From Vicugna pacos (Eukaryota; Chordata; Mammalia; Artiodactyla; Camelidae), in assembly GCF_048564905.1 (NCBI RefSeq), contig NW_027328740.1:68328662-68392661 (forward strand): a stretch of DNA of 64,000 nt, written 5' to 3'. This document shows positions 52,037 through 60,346 of this stretch, piece after piece. Below the pieces are notes generated by a model. The model was given only the letters and a program-made list of their open reading frames with translations. It was not told the DNA's origin and did no database searches. Every line of letters begins with the position of its first letter. Position 1 is the first letter of the stretch. Made by a program: the position numbers and the translations under genes.

Positions 52037-52085
<49 letters not shown>
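52025..52085 (+). repeat. (AAT)n microsatellite
   Basis: About 18 AAT units, the 5' ones interrupted by AGT changes. A poly-leucine open frame on the other strand is an artefact of the repeat. Confidence 0.97.
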
Positions 52086-52087
<2 letters not shown>

Positions 52088-52229
52088 GTCTTAAAACAGG
52101 AATGAGCACATTGTGGAGAGTCAATAAATGCTTTCTGGCTTAAATCAAAAGTGATGACTCAGTGATTCCATGGCTACTGTATTTGCTAAGCTAGATACTC
52201 CTTTGCTCCATTACACATTTTTCTAACTG

Positions 52230-52460
52230 AAAAAGAAATACAAGCAAATGGTTAAAAAAAAAAAAACTCAAATAGAGCACAAAATACACAAGTGAAAGAA
52301 GTTTTCCCTCATCCTCTGTTCTTTCAGCCCTCTCTGGAGATGCCACTGTTTACTATCCTTTGGGTGCTTTTCCAGGTATGCTTTGCACATTCCCACCTAT
52401 GTGTGTAAATTCCTTTAAACTTTTACTTATTTTTAACTTAAAGTGATTTAAATCCTCAAG
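52230..52460. mobile_element. Old L1-like fragment
   Basis: The segment from an A-run near 52255 through ATGCCACTGTTTACTATCCT resembles a widely repeated old L1M-type region with the theme of 'acaagtgaaagaag' then 'ccctcatcctctgttc'. Similar themes occur near 20.05 and 23.16 kb. Orientation and subfamily are not secure. Confidence 0.4.
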
Positions 52461-52994
52461 TGGCTTCTGCCCGGGTAATAAAACAGAACAAATCTGACCC
52501 CATATTAGATCTGTTCCTTTGAATTTAACCCTATGCTCTGTCTCCTAGGCTTCATTTTGCTTCTAAAACAATGTTGCCTAGAGCCTGAAATATACAGAAG
52601 AGCCTATTCTGAAGGCTCTGACCTTTAAGAATATTTAACACTTTTTCATTCATTAAAAGATAACAAATTGCAGAAGAGAAAATAAAGTTTGTTTTGTTGG
52701 AGGTTGACAGGTATCTGACCCAGGCAGATAGCTGCAAGAACAAAGGATTCTAACAAGAAGGGATTCCTACACTAAGAAGTTTGTAACAACCAAGCACGTA
52801 GGAAAGGATCCTGAATTGTGACTTGGGGAGATGGTTTTCCAGGACATTAGTTTGCCATCTAAGTCTACAGAAACTTGCTATTCCATGCCCCAACATCTGG
52901 TCTCCCAACTTACTGGCCTGTTCTGCACTGAGGAGAATGAATTTGGACATGGTAACACTCCTATCTACCTTGAAAGCTGGGCACTGGAGCTGAG

Positions 52995-53401
52995 TGTTAT
53001 GGAAACAGGCCAGCCAAGAAACAAGCACGAATCGCAGTGTTGGAGTACTCAGAATTATTATGCCGGCGGGCTCAGAGGGACTTCTGCTCCGAAGTTCTGA
53101 GCACCTCCAAGACGTGCACATGAGGTTTTAAAGGCTTAATTACAAGTAAGGGGGTATTAGCCAATAAGGCTCAAACAACAAAAAGCAAGGAATCAGTACA
53201 CTGGAGCTTATCAATTTGTAATAGATCAAGTTACTGACACTTGTTGAGCTTGGATTTACGAGTTAGGTTGTAAGCCCAATAAACTGACAATAAACTTCAG
53301 ATTTACGAGTTAACCCAGCAGAATTTAGATCAGTAAACTGACACTTATCACACTTAGATTTGTGACTTAGCTTGTTAGCCCAGCTGGACTTTTCCTTCAC
53401 A
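52995..53401 (-). mobile_element. Solo LTR, family shared with 43298-43707
   Basis: It aligns along its whole length with the LTR 9.7 kb upstream, at roughly one difference per eight to ten bases by eye. The ends are TG...CA on the minus strand. A perfect 4-bp target duplication, TGAG, lies at 52991-52994 and 53402-53405. The different duplications show two independent insertions, not the two ends of one provirus. Confidence 0.88.
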
Positions 53402-53999
53402 TGAGGACAGCTCTCCCACACCCAGGGAACTACTGTGAGCCCTTGATGTTTCCACTAGGGTGGGGTGTGGTTTATCCAGGAGGGATGGGGACTCTGCACC
53501 AACACTCAGGCAGTCTGCTCTGTCTGGGGCTCTGATCTTGTACCACCCCGCTCCCAGCCAGCCCAACACCGGGGACAGTGGAGCTAAGGCAGAGATCGTG
53601 CCTGCCTGTTTCCCAGCGTGTAAAAGGGGAATATGTACTCTTCCCAAGGTAGTTCTGAGTGACAACACCTGCGGGTGCTTGGTTCCCAGAGCAAAAGGAA
53701 ACCTACCTCCCCGTGGGGGCAACGGGTGTGATACCCGTAGCTGTTCTGCAGAAGCATCGAATGGAGGGCTGGATCAGGGAGGTAAAACTTGAGCTGCGGG
53801 CATTGAAGGGTTACAGAAGGGTACAGAGGCAGGTTTGCTGCCTCCTTCTGGGTGCCCCAGAGGTAAAGCTTTTTCTCTCCAACTCCGCTACGACCCTCCC
53901 CTCTCCAGATTCCTCCCTTCTCTCTGCTCCTTCTGTCCATCTGTCTCCCCCCACTTTTACCCTCCTCTCCACCCGCTCTCATCTTCTCCCTCCCTCGCT
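53402..53999 (+). other. GC-rising approach to the CpG island
   Basis: No gene is supported. The sequence becomes C/T-rich on the + strand from about 53880. Open frames that begin here and run into the island are low-complexity. Confidence 0.5.
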
Positions 54000-54044
54000 G
54001 TCCCACCTTCTCTCACAGAACCAAGAGCCGATCGCTGGCCCTCC

Positions 54045-54056
54045 TGCGCATGCGCA
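54045..54056. promoter_or_regulatory. NRF1 binding site
   Basis: TGCGCATGCGCA is the perfect palindromic NRF1 consensus. It is typical of housekeeping CpG-island promoters and lies within about 800 bp of the splice donor at 54811. Confidence 0.8.
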
Positions 54057-54540
54057 GTCGGTGCTATCTGGTCTGCTGGTTGGAAGCTCCATCTCCAAGC
54101 CAGGGATCTGCCCAAAGACTTCTCAGCTGTGTCGCCCGGTAGGCCTTTGGCTCCTGCCTGGGGCCGGGGACTCTGGCTGTGGAATTGCAAGTTGGGGGGC
54201 CCCCGGGAATGGGGTCAGGAGGCTGCGGGAGGGCGGTCCGCCTGTCACAGCCCCCCAGGGCGCCAGTCAGCCTGTGTTCAGCTGAATTGCTCAGGCCAGA
54301 CCACTTTGCCCGCGCCACCTGCCCCGGCACCTCGGTCACACCTGTCCAGGGCCAGGTGTGCCCCTGCCGCCTCTCACCCAGCCGGGCTCCCCTCAGTCCG
54401 CGGCTGGCGTCCCCTTCCCCTCTCCCACCCGCGAGTCCTCTCCTCCCGGGCTGCCTCTCCTCGGCCGCCGGCCCGTCCCCGCCCCTGGACCGGCTGTGTC
54501 CCGGGCGGGCCGGGTCTGCGGACCCGGACCGGGGCGGGCG

Positions 54541-54576
54541 GCTGGGGCTGGGGCTGGGGCTGGGGCTTGGGCTGGC
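54541..54576 (+). repeat. GGGGCT hexamer minisatellite
   Basis: Four to five tandem GGGGCT units lie within the island and are responsible for repeated residues in overlapping open frames. G-runs of four at short spacing could form a G-quadruplex. Confidence 0.9.
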
Positions 54577-54811
54577 CTCCGAGCGGGGCTGCAGACAGGG
54601 TTTCCACCGCCTCTGCTTTCCCTGCCCCGCGACCCCGGGGCTGCCCTCCTCTCCCTTTCCCGCTCCCCGAGAACCAGATCAGTGGCGTGGGCGCTGCTCC
54701 CTGGGCTGGGAGCCTCAGGCTGTAATGCCCAGCTTCTCCAGTTGGAGTCCGGAAAAGGGAGTGTCAGTGCTGAGCGAGCTTCGGTCTCTTCCCTTAGTGT
54801 TTCTGCCCCAG

Positions 54812-54817
54812 GTAAGT
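54812..54817 (+). other. Strong splice donor at CpG island edge
   Basis: CAG/GTAAGT is a near-consensus U1-pairing donor. The DNA turns from GC-rich to AT-rich just after it, as at the end of many first exons. Confidence 0.6.
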
Positions 54818-55194
54818 ACCTTGAACACTTTCAGGTGTTATGATGGCGGTGCTTGTTGATGTCACGTGTTTTTATATTGCGAGGGTTTACAGTGTTGAAA
54901 GCAAGGCTTGGTTCACTTAAAAATGAACTGAAGGTATGAGGCTGTGACATCCTCCTTCCTTCCCTCTCCCAGGGTGAAACGTGAGACCGTAGATCTTAAA
55001 AAGATAGTTACAGTCTCTAACTAGCCCAGCCCAGCTAGTGTGTTTTAACAGGAACAGCACCACCAGAGGCATTGGAGACCCAGGGACATTGCAGTCCTAA
55101 AGAGCTCCTGGCACAGTTTCTTTTGCTTTCGTTTTTTGTTTTTCTTAAATTGTGAGGCAGACTAGTGGTATAAACAGAAAAATAATTGTCAGGA

Positions 55195-55570
55195 AATATT
55201 TTTTCATATAACAGCGTTATTGTGATATAGTTCACACACCATGAAGTCCATCCATTTAAATGGTACAATTCAGCAGGTTTTAGCATATTCACAGTTGTGC
55301 AGCCTTTATTATTCCAGAACGTTTTCATCACTTCAGAAAGACCAGTGGACATGAATGATCTATCCACCCCTCCCCAGTGGTGTTTCTAAAGAAGTTTCTT
55401 GGCTATTCCTGACCATAAACTAACTTGTTATATTTCATGAAAAATCTGGTAGGAATTCTAAACAGAATTGCAATGAATCTGCCTATGAAAACAGGAAGAA
55501 TTAATGTCTTTATGGAATAAAATTCTTCTACCCATGAATATATCTGGGACCCTATATTTTCATCTCTCCA
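55195..55570 (-). mobile_element. Old L1 fragments, antisense
   Basis: ATTGTGATATAGTTCACACA, AAATGGTACAATTCAGCAGG and a following CAGTTGTGCAGCC segment are antisense to the 3' part of old L1s. From 55400 to 55560 a further piece follows (AATTGCAATGAATCTGCCTA). Confidence 0.65.
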
Positions 55571-55849
55571 GAGCCTGGCCCATGGGAAGTCCTCGCTATT
55601 TGTTGGGCTTGTGAATGATGAGATTCTATACATTGTTAGTTGCAACTGTAGCCTTCACAGAAAAGAAAAGTAACCTCAGTGAAGCCAAGTGACTCGTTGA
55701 GGGTCAGAAAGAGTGACAGCCAGTGCTGGAATGATCCAGCGGAGTTGGTGCTTGCAACCAGAATTCTCCACCACCTACAGCTAAGGGGATTAGAGTGTTC
55801 TTTTATTTTTTCTTAATGGCGTTGATTTTATTTTTACTTATTATATAAA

Positions 55850-56120
55850 ATTATTTTTTTTTGAAGTGTAGTCAATTTACAATGTTAGTTTCAGGTGTAC
55901 AGCAGAGATTCAGTTATAAACATATGTATATGTATATACATTTGTTTTAGAGTGTTTTTAGGGAAACTCATTACAAGAAATTGAATATAGTTCCCTGTGC
56001 TATATAGTAGGTCCTTGTCATTTATTTTATATTTATTAATGTGTATCCATTAATCCTCCCTTTCCTGCCTGCTAACCACAGTTTGCTTTCTATGTCCATG
56101 AGTCGATTTCTATCAGCACC
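55850..56120 (-). mobile_element. L1 3' end fragment, antisense
   Basis: TTGAAGTGTAGTCAATTTAC, GTTTCAGGTGTACAGCAGAG and ATATAGTTCCCTGTGCTATA, in order, match artiodactyl L1 3' UTR sequence. This is a fairly young-looking truncated copy. Confidence 0.8.
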
Positions 56121-56539
56121 GCTTTTGCTAGTAATATATGCTGGTTGACAGTTTTCAGTTTCAGTAATTCCATCTTATCTGTGGGCACTTTTCTTCTGGT
56201 GGCCTTTATGTGGTTTGCACACGTGGTAATAGAGATCTGTATTTGGGAGAACTCCAGGCCTCATGTAGTCCCTGGTACGGAGCGTCCACTGAGTTGATGC
56301 TTGAACTGGGGAAAAAGCACAGTAAATGTTGGAATTTCCACTATGGTTGAGAATTCCAGGTTTCTATAACCTGTTTAGCCCACCTTAATATTTGGTGCAC
56401 CCATACTGGGTAATTTGGTGGAATTTCATGGTATGGTGGTGTAGAGACAGGACCTTATATGCTTCTTCTCTTTCCTTTTTCTAACACTCATTCTCCTGGG
56501 CCTCCCAGATCCTCCTCCAGAAGTGCCCAGTGCTGGCTT

Positions 56540-56650
56540 GGTGCTGCAATGAGGCTATATTTGTTAATAAGGCCCTTTCCTCATCTCTTCTGAGCCTCCG
56601 TTTCTTTCTCTGCACAATGAGGGCTCAGGCTAGATAAGTGCTTTTCAGTT
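56540..56650 (+). mobile_element. MIR SINE
   Basis: CCTTTCCTCATCTCTTCTGA, then TTTCTCTGCACAATGAGGGC, resembles the MIR core in + orientation. Confidence 0.5.
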
Positions 56651-56849
56651 TCTTTTAAAGCCATGTTTCCTTTGAGAAACAGAAAATGCAAATCTCTTCT
56701 CTCAAACCAACCCTTTAGATTTTGATAATTCCTCCAAGGGGTGACATAGCTCTTTGTGGAAAATTGATGTGATTGTGATTCCAGGTGGCACAGAAAAGAC
56801 TCTTCAGAGATTTATTGCAGGGAGAGGGCAGGAAAGGGGCTGTATGTCA

Positions 56850-57000
56850 CACTTTCTAGTTTGAGCACTGGAGCAGGGGCTTCGATTTAAATACGGTGTC
56901 TGACATGGCCTCTTTCTAATCTTGTACAATGAGATAAAGTTCTCTACCTCTGTTTCTTGATGTGTCAAGTTGGGGTGATAAATTTTTAGGGCTATTTTGA
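56850..57000 (+). mobile_element. MIR SINE
   Basis: GATTTAAATACGGTGTCTGA, then a CTCTACCTCTGTTTCTTGAT segment and GTTGGGGTGATAAATTTTTA, follow MIR order. Diverged. Confidence 0.5.
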
Positions 57001-57769
57001 AACATTATACACATAAGTCATTTGTGTCTTGGTAGAAAAAAGACCTGCTAGGGATTCAGGGATTTGTTTAAAAAAAATAATCTTGTCCGTAGCACTCTGT
57101 CGGTGTGTATTTTGAAGTTCCTGGAGGGTGAGGGTTGAGTCTAAAGTCCATCGTGGGACAGGTGGCCCATAGTTCTCCGTGCCTGAGATTGCCCCCTCCT
57201 CCACAGTCCACTTCCTCAGTCCAGGATGAAGTTCCCTAGTAGATTTACACAGAGATCTTGTGGAAATGGCTTTTCATTTTATTGTTTCACCAAGAAGGGC
57301 TGCCATCATGATCTCTGTGGTCAGGTTTTGAAGGGCTGCAATCATGATATCTGGTCAGTGAAGGCTATGCAATTGGGAGTTTCTATTTAATAAAAAAAAA
57401 TACAAATAGAAAATTAGAACAAGGGTGGTGACAGGGGCTCTTGGTAGTGGGCACCATTAGCTTTCTTAGCTTTAGGTGCAGTGGCCTATTGCCACGAGGA
57501 CCCGTCCTTGTGCTCTGAAGTTGAAGGGACCAGTGGGTTCAGTGGGAATGTTAACCGAGTGTATCTCATGGGCTGGGAATTGTCCTATTTGTACTGTGTG
57601 TTCATTTTTTGAGACAGTGAGCTCACTTAACCTCAATAACCTCTTTAAAAAATTATACTTTTTATTTGAGATGTAATGTAGATTCCCATGTGATTCTAAG
57701 AGATTATATGAAAAGGGCCTATGGACACTTTGCCCAGTTTTCCTTAATGGTTCCATCTTGCAATGTTGG

Positions 57770-58010
57770 GGTACAATTCATTACTGACTCAGTAACAATT
57801 TGAGGTTTGTGTTATTGCCCTCATTTCTATTCACGATTAAACTGGGGCTTAGAGAAACACACAGGGTTAGTGTGGAGTCGGGTGGAACGTGGACCTGGGA
57901 TTTCCAGGTATTACCATTATGATGGTCTGTGGCAGGGAGCAGCATTCACTTTGTTTGTTTATTCATTCATTCAACAAACATTTATTGAGTAACCTCTGTG
58001 GGTCAGATGC
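57770..58010 (-). mobile_element. MIR SINE fragments
   Basis: GATTAAACTGGGGCTTAGAG fits antisense MIR, and CAACAAACATTTATTGAGTA near 57970 is the common 3' motif of MIR/L2 elements. The two may be separate copies. Confidence 0.45.
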
Positions 58011-58244
58011 TTTCTTAGAGTTATCTGATTCTTCAGCAGTACTGAGAATCAGGTAATGTTTTTTTTTTTTAATCTGAGAAAATTAACTCTGAGAGGTTAT
58101 AATCCCCCCAAAAGGAAATATAGCTCATAAAGGAGCGATAGTAAATTTGTACAGTCCCTCCTTTTTATGAAGTTGGTACCCTAGGCATTTTACATTTGCA
58201 AACTTGTGTAATCCAGATATATTCTTGTAAGTCAAGGAGTTTTT

Positions 58245-58295
58245 TCTTAATTGAAGTTTATTCAAGTTTACAATGATGTGTCAATTGCAAGGTGT
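58245..58295 (-). mobile_element. Short L1 3' fragment, antisense
   Basis: TTACAATGATGTGTCAATTG with its flanks matches the antisense L1 3' end seen at 60-135 and at 44940. It is cut by the SINE at 58300. Confidence 0.5.
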
Positions 58296-58299
58296 TTTT

Positions 58300-58446
58300 T
58301 GAATTTTTAATTAAAAATTTTTTTTGAGAAGGATAATTAGGTTTATTTATTTGTTTAATTTTTTAAAATGAGGTACTGGGCTTTGACCCCAGGATCTCGT
58401 ACATGTTAAGCTTGTGCTCTATCACTGAACTGTACCGTCCTCCCCA
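58300..58446 (-). mobile_element. VIC-type tRNA-derived SINE
   Basis: The minus strand reads as a tRNA-like head: an AGTTCAGTGATAGAGCACAA segment, a CTTAACATGTACGAGATCC segment, then GGGTCAAAGCCC at the B-box, followed by an A-rich tail. Best preserved of the four copies and the main support for a camelid source. Confidence 0.7.
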
Positions 58447-58870
58447 AGGAGAGTTTTCTTATCCATTATTCTGCAGCTTAGGAGTTCAAATAAATTGGAT
58501 AGAAATCCAGATCTTTTGATCTTTATATTTCTTTATATTCTGCTGAAGGGGGTTGGGGAAAGCAGTTCCTTTGTTCATTTATTTATTCAGCATTTTTGAG
58601 CAGTGATTTTCCATCAGGGCCTTGCTAGGTGCTTGGAAACAGAAAACAAGAAATGACCCTACACTGCAGGGGCAGGAAGCCTGGACCAAAAGCTGGGTAA
58701 CGTGATCTGAGCTACGGTAGCCATGTGCAGACTCTGAGGACAAACTGTATCCCCGTATTTGCTTTGGCTTCCCTTGCCTTGTGACTGGTACACACCAGGT
58801 CACCGCAACCCAGATGGGCCCACAGCCCACAGCACAGTATGTACCTCGATCTCCTCTCCCCTCTCGGCAG

Positions 58871-59443
58871 GGCCTGCAACATCAGCATCCCTGACTACGT
58901 GCAGTGTGCTGAGGACTATGAGACTCTTCCCATGGTGGTCCAACCCGTGGGGATCATCTCAGAGGAGAATTTCTTTTGCATCTATAAGCGAATCTCCTCG
59001 GTGAGCCAGATCAGCCCGTGCGGCTCCCAGTGGGCACTCTGTATCCAGTACAGGCACCACTATGCACCCGAGAATGGGTGGAGCGACTTCCAGACCCACT
59101 GCAAGGTCGTGGGCCTTGTCACCATTACCGACTGCCTCTCGGCCAAGGGCTTCGAGAAGCTCCATGTGCAGAGGAGCTGAATGACACCACGCTTAATGAC
59201 TCTCAGCTCTTTGTCTTTGTGCTGCATGGGGAGGTAGCCGATCAGTCGCTCACCAACGTGGCCTTCAATCTACGAGGACTGCAGGGTGGTGGAGAAGAGG
59301 ATCGAGGACTTCACAGAGTTACTCCTCATCTTGCCCAAGTCCAAGTAGCTGGATGGGGCCCCCGACAAGTCTGGGGACAAGATCACCCTCCTCTGCATCC
59401 CGTTTGAGAAGGAGGACGTCATGGGACTGAAGACAGACAGCAG
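58871..59443 (+). pseudogene. TRAPPC9: TRAPPC9-like exon 2 relic, copy B
   Basis: This is the duplicate of 432-1004 with the same length (573 bp), acceptor (CTCTCGGCAG) and donor (CAG/GTAAGT). The start codon is lost (ATC at 58881-58883 in place of ATG), but the next 96 codons are open and retain [13 protein letters not shown], closer to human TRAPPC9 at PDY and CAED than copy A. The one-base loss that yields a TGA at about 59178-59180 and the second frame shift near 59270 are shared with copy A, as is the missing DWPQ-like stretch. A further TAG falls near 59347. It is therefore a pseudogene that was already broken when the block was copied. The candidate promoter lies 4 kb upstream on the same strand. 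Confidence 0.88.
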
Positions 59444-59942
59444 GTAAGTTTCCCTGTAGGCCAGTCCACCCTGGCTGTGTGCCAGGTTTCTTCCCTACAT
59501 CCAGAAAGGGATCAGCAAGGAAGAGGATTGTCTTGTAGCCAAGGGGGGAGGGAGGGGCAGCCCGCCGGTTTACAGACATTTAAAAGTGAATCTGCCTTTG
59601 TTTCAGAGAGATCCTTTTAGGGTTAGTGTGGACACTTCCTCCTGCTTTTCAGCCAGGACCACTGGTGGGACCCCTGGAGTTGCTGTCCAATAGAGTAGCC
59701 ACAGTCACTGATGCTAGGAGCACTGGGGAGGAGGCTGGTCTGTGTTGAGATGTGCTGTAGGTCAAATGCACATCAGACGCTGAGGCTTGTCTAGTAAAAG
59801 AATATTAACTATCATGTTACTTCCTATATTGATTACATGTCAAAATGTTAGTATTTTAAATACAGTAGATTAAGTAAGATCTGTTCTTAAAATCTGTTTC
59901 TAGTATTTGTTTTTTGTTTGTTGGTTTGTTTCTTTGTTTACC

Positions 59943-60346
59943 GTTTTAAATGTGGCAACTGGGAAACTTTCTTTACATGGCTCTCATTTCATTTTTGTTG
60001 GGAATCCTGTCCTGAGACAGTGTCAACCCTTTGTTTATAGATGAGATGCTGAATCCCGAGAGGCAGAACGAGGCGCTGGTTGAGCTGGGGCTGGAGCCAG
60101 TGTCTCCTGCCCCCCAGGCCCAGCACCTGTTCGGCTCAGGCCCTCTCTTCCTGCCCGACAGCCACCATGCCAGGTTTGGATATCAGAAACACTGCCAGGG
60201 ACTTCCGAATTAACTCCTAATGCAGGGAAAGGCGTATCACGGAGTATGGTAGAGAACAGAGAAATGCTCATTCTCACTTTGTCACTGTGATTAAGTCAAC
60301 GGCCCCACTTTGCCTTGGAAGTGCAGACGAGCTCTTCTGGGCTGCC
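59943..60346 (+). repeat. Near-identical patch inside the duplicated block, copy B
   Basis: Partner of 1501-1904, with no differences over the first 359 bp and one over the whole. It is followed by an 8-bp size difference and then normal divergence. Confidence 0.85.
60041..60173 (+). other. Exon-like open frame of unknown identity, copy B
   Basis: Identical to 1599-1731, including acceptor and donor. If the island promoter is active, this would be the first exon-like block after exon 2 copy B. Confidence 0.4.

Larger units (their letters stand above)
48061..52994 (+). other. Gene-free stretch with old repeats
   Basis: No supported gene. MIRs lie near 48.7 and 49.3 kb, an AAT repeat at 52.05 kb, and a diverged L1-like stretch near 52.23-52.46 kb. 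Open frames up to 123 codons show no known domain. Confidence 0.55.
54000..54815 (+). promoter_or_regulatory. CpG island, candidate promoter
   Basis: GC content is far above the rest of the window and CpG dinucleotides are dense, especially at 54380-54690. This is unlike the CpG-poor surroundings. It contains a perfect NRF1 palindrome, GC boxes (for example CCCCGCCCC at about 54478) and a GGGGCT minisatellite. A strong splice donor, CCCCAG/GTAAGT, follows 54811 on the + strand. In mammals such islands mark promoters active in the germ line, because otherwise CpGs decay. The next good acceptor I recognise on the + strand is that of exon 2 copy B, about 4.06 kb downstream. The transcript is inferred, not seen. 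Confidence 0.75.
54860..58567 (+). other. Gene-free stretch between CpG island and exon 2 copy B
   Basis: No supported gene. It holds old L1 pieces (55.2-55.6 and 55.85-56.12 kb), MIRs (56.6, 56.9 and 57.8 kb) and a VIC-type SINE at 58.3 kb. If the island promoter is used, this would be intron 1. Confidence 0.55.

Noticed and set aside
51915-52124. Poly-leucine open frame
   Set aside because: Translation of the (AAT)n repeat on the other strand.
43298-53401. The two similar LTRs as the ends of one 10-kb provirus
   Set aside because: Each has its own perfect target duplication and the DNA between them contains L1s and MIRs but no retroviral sequence.
53835-54859. Open frames of 296, 226, 208 and 161 codons on the + strand in the CpG island
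   Set aside because: They overlap each other in three frames, are rich in Pro, Ser, Gly and Arg, and follow the low-complexity GC composition. Stops are rare in such DNA. No domain is seen. One short stretch could be a 5' exon, but coding status is not supported.
58300-58446. tRNA-like sequence
   Set aside because: It is the head of a diverged SINE with an A-rich tail, not a tRNA gene. The same holds at 13800 and 43797.
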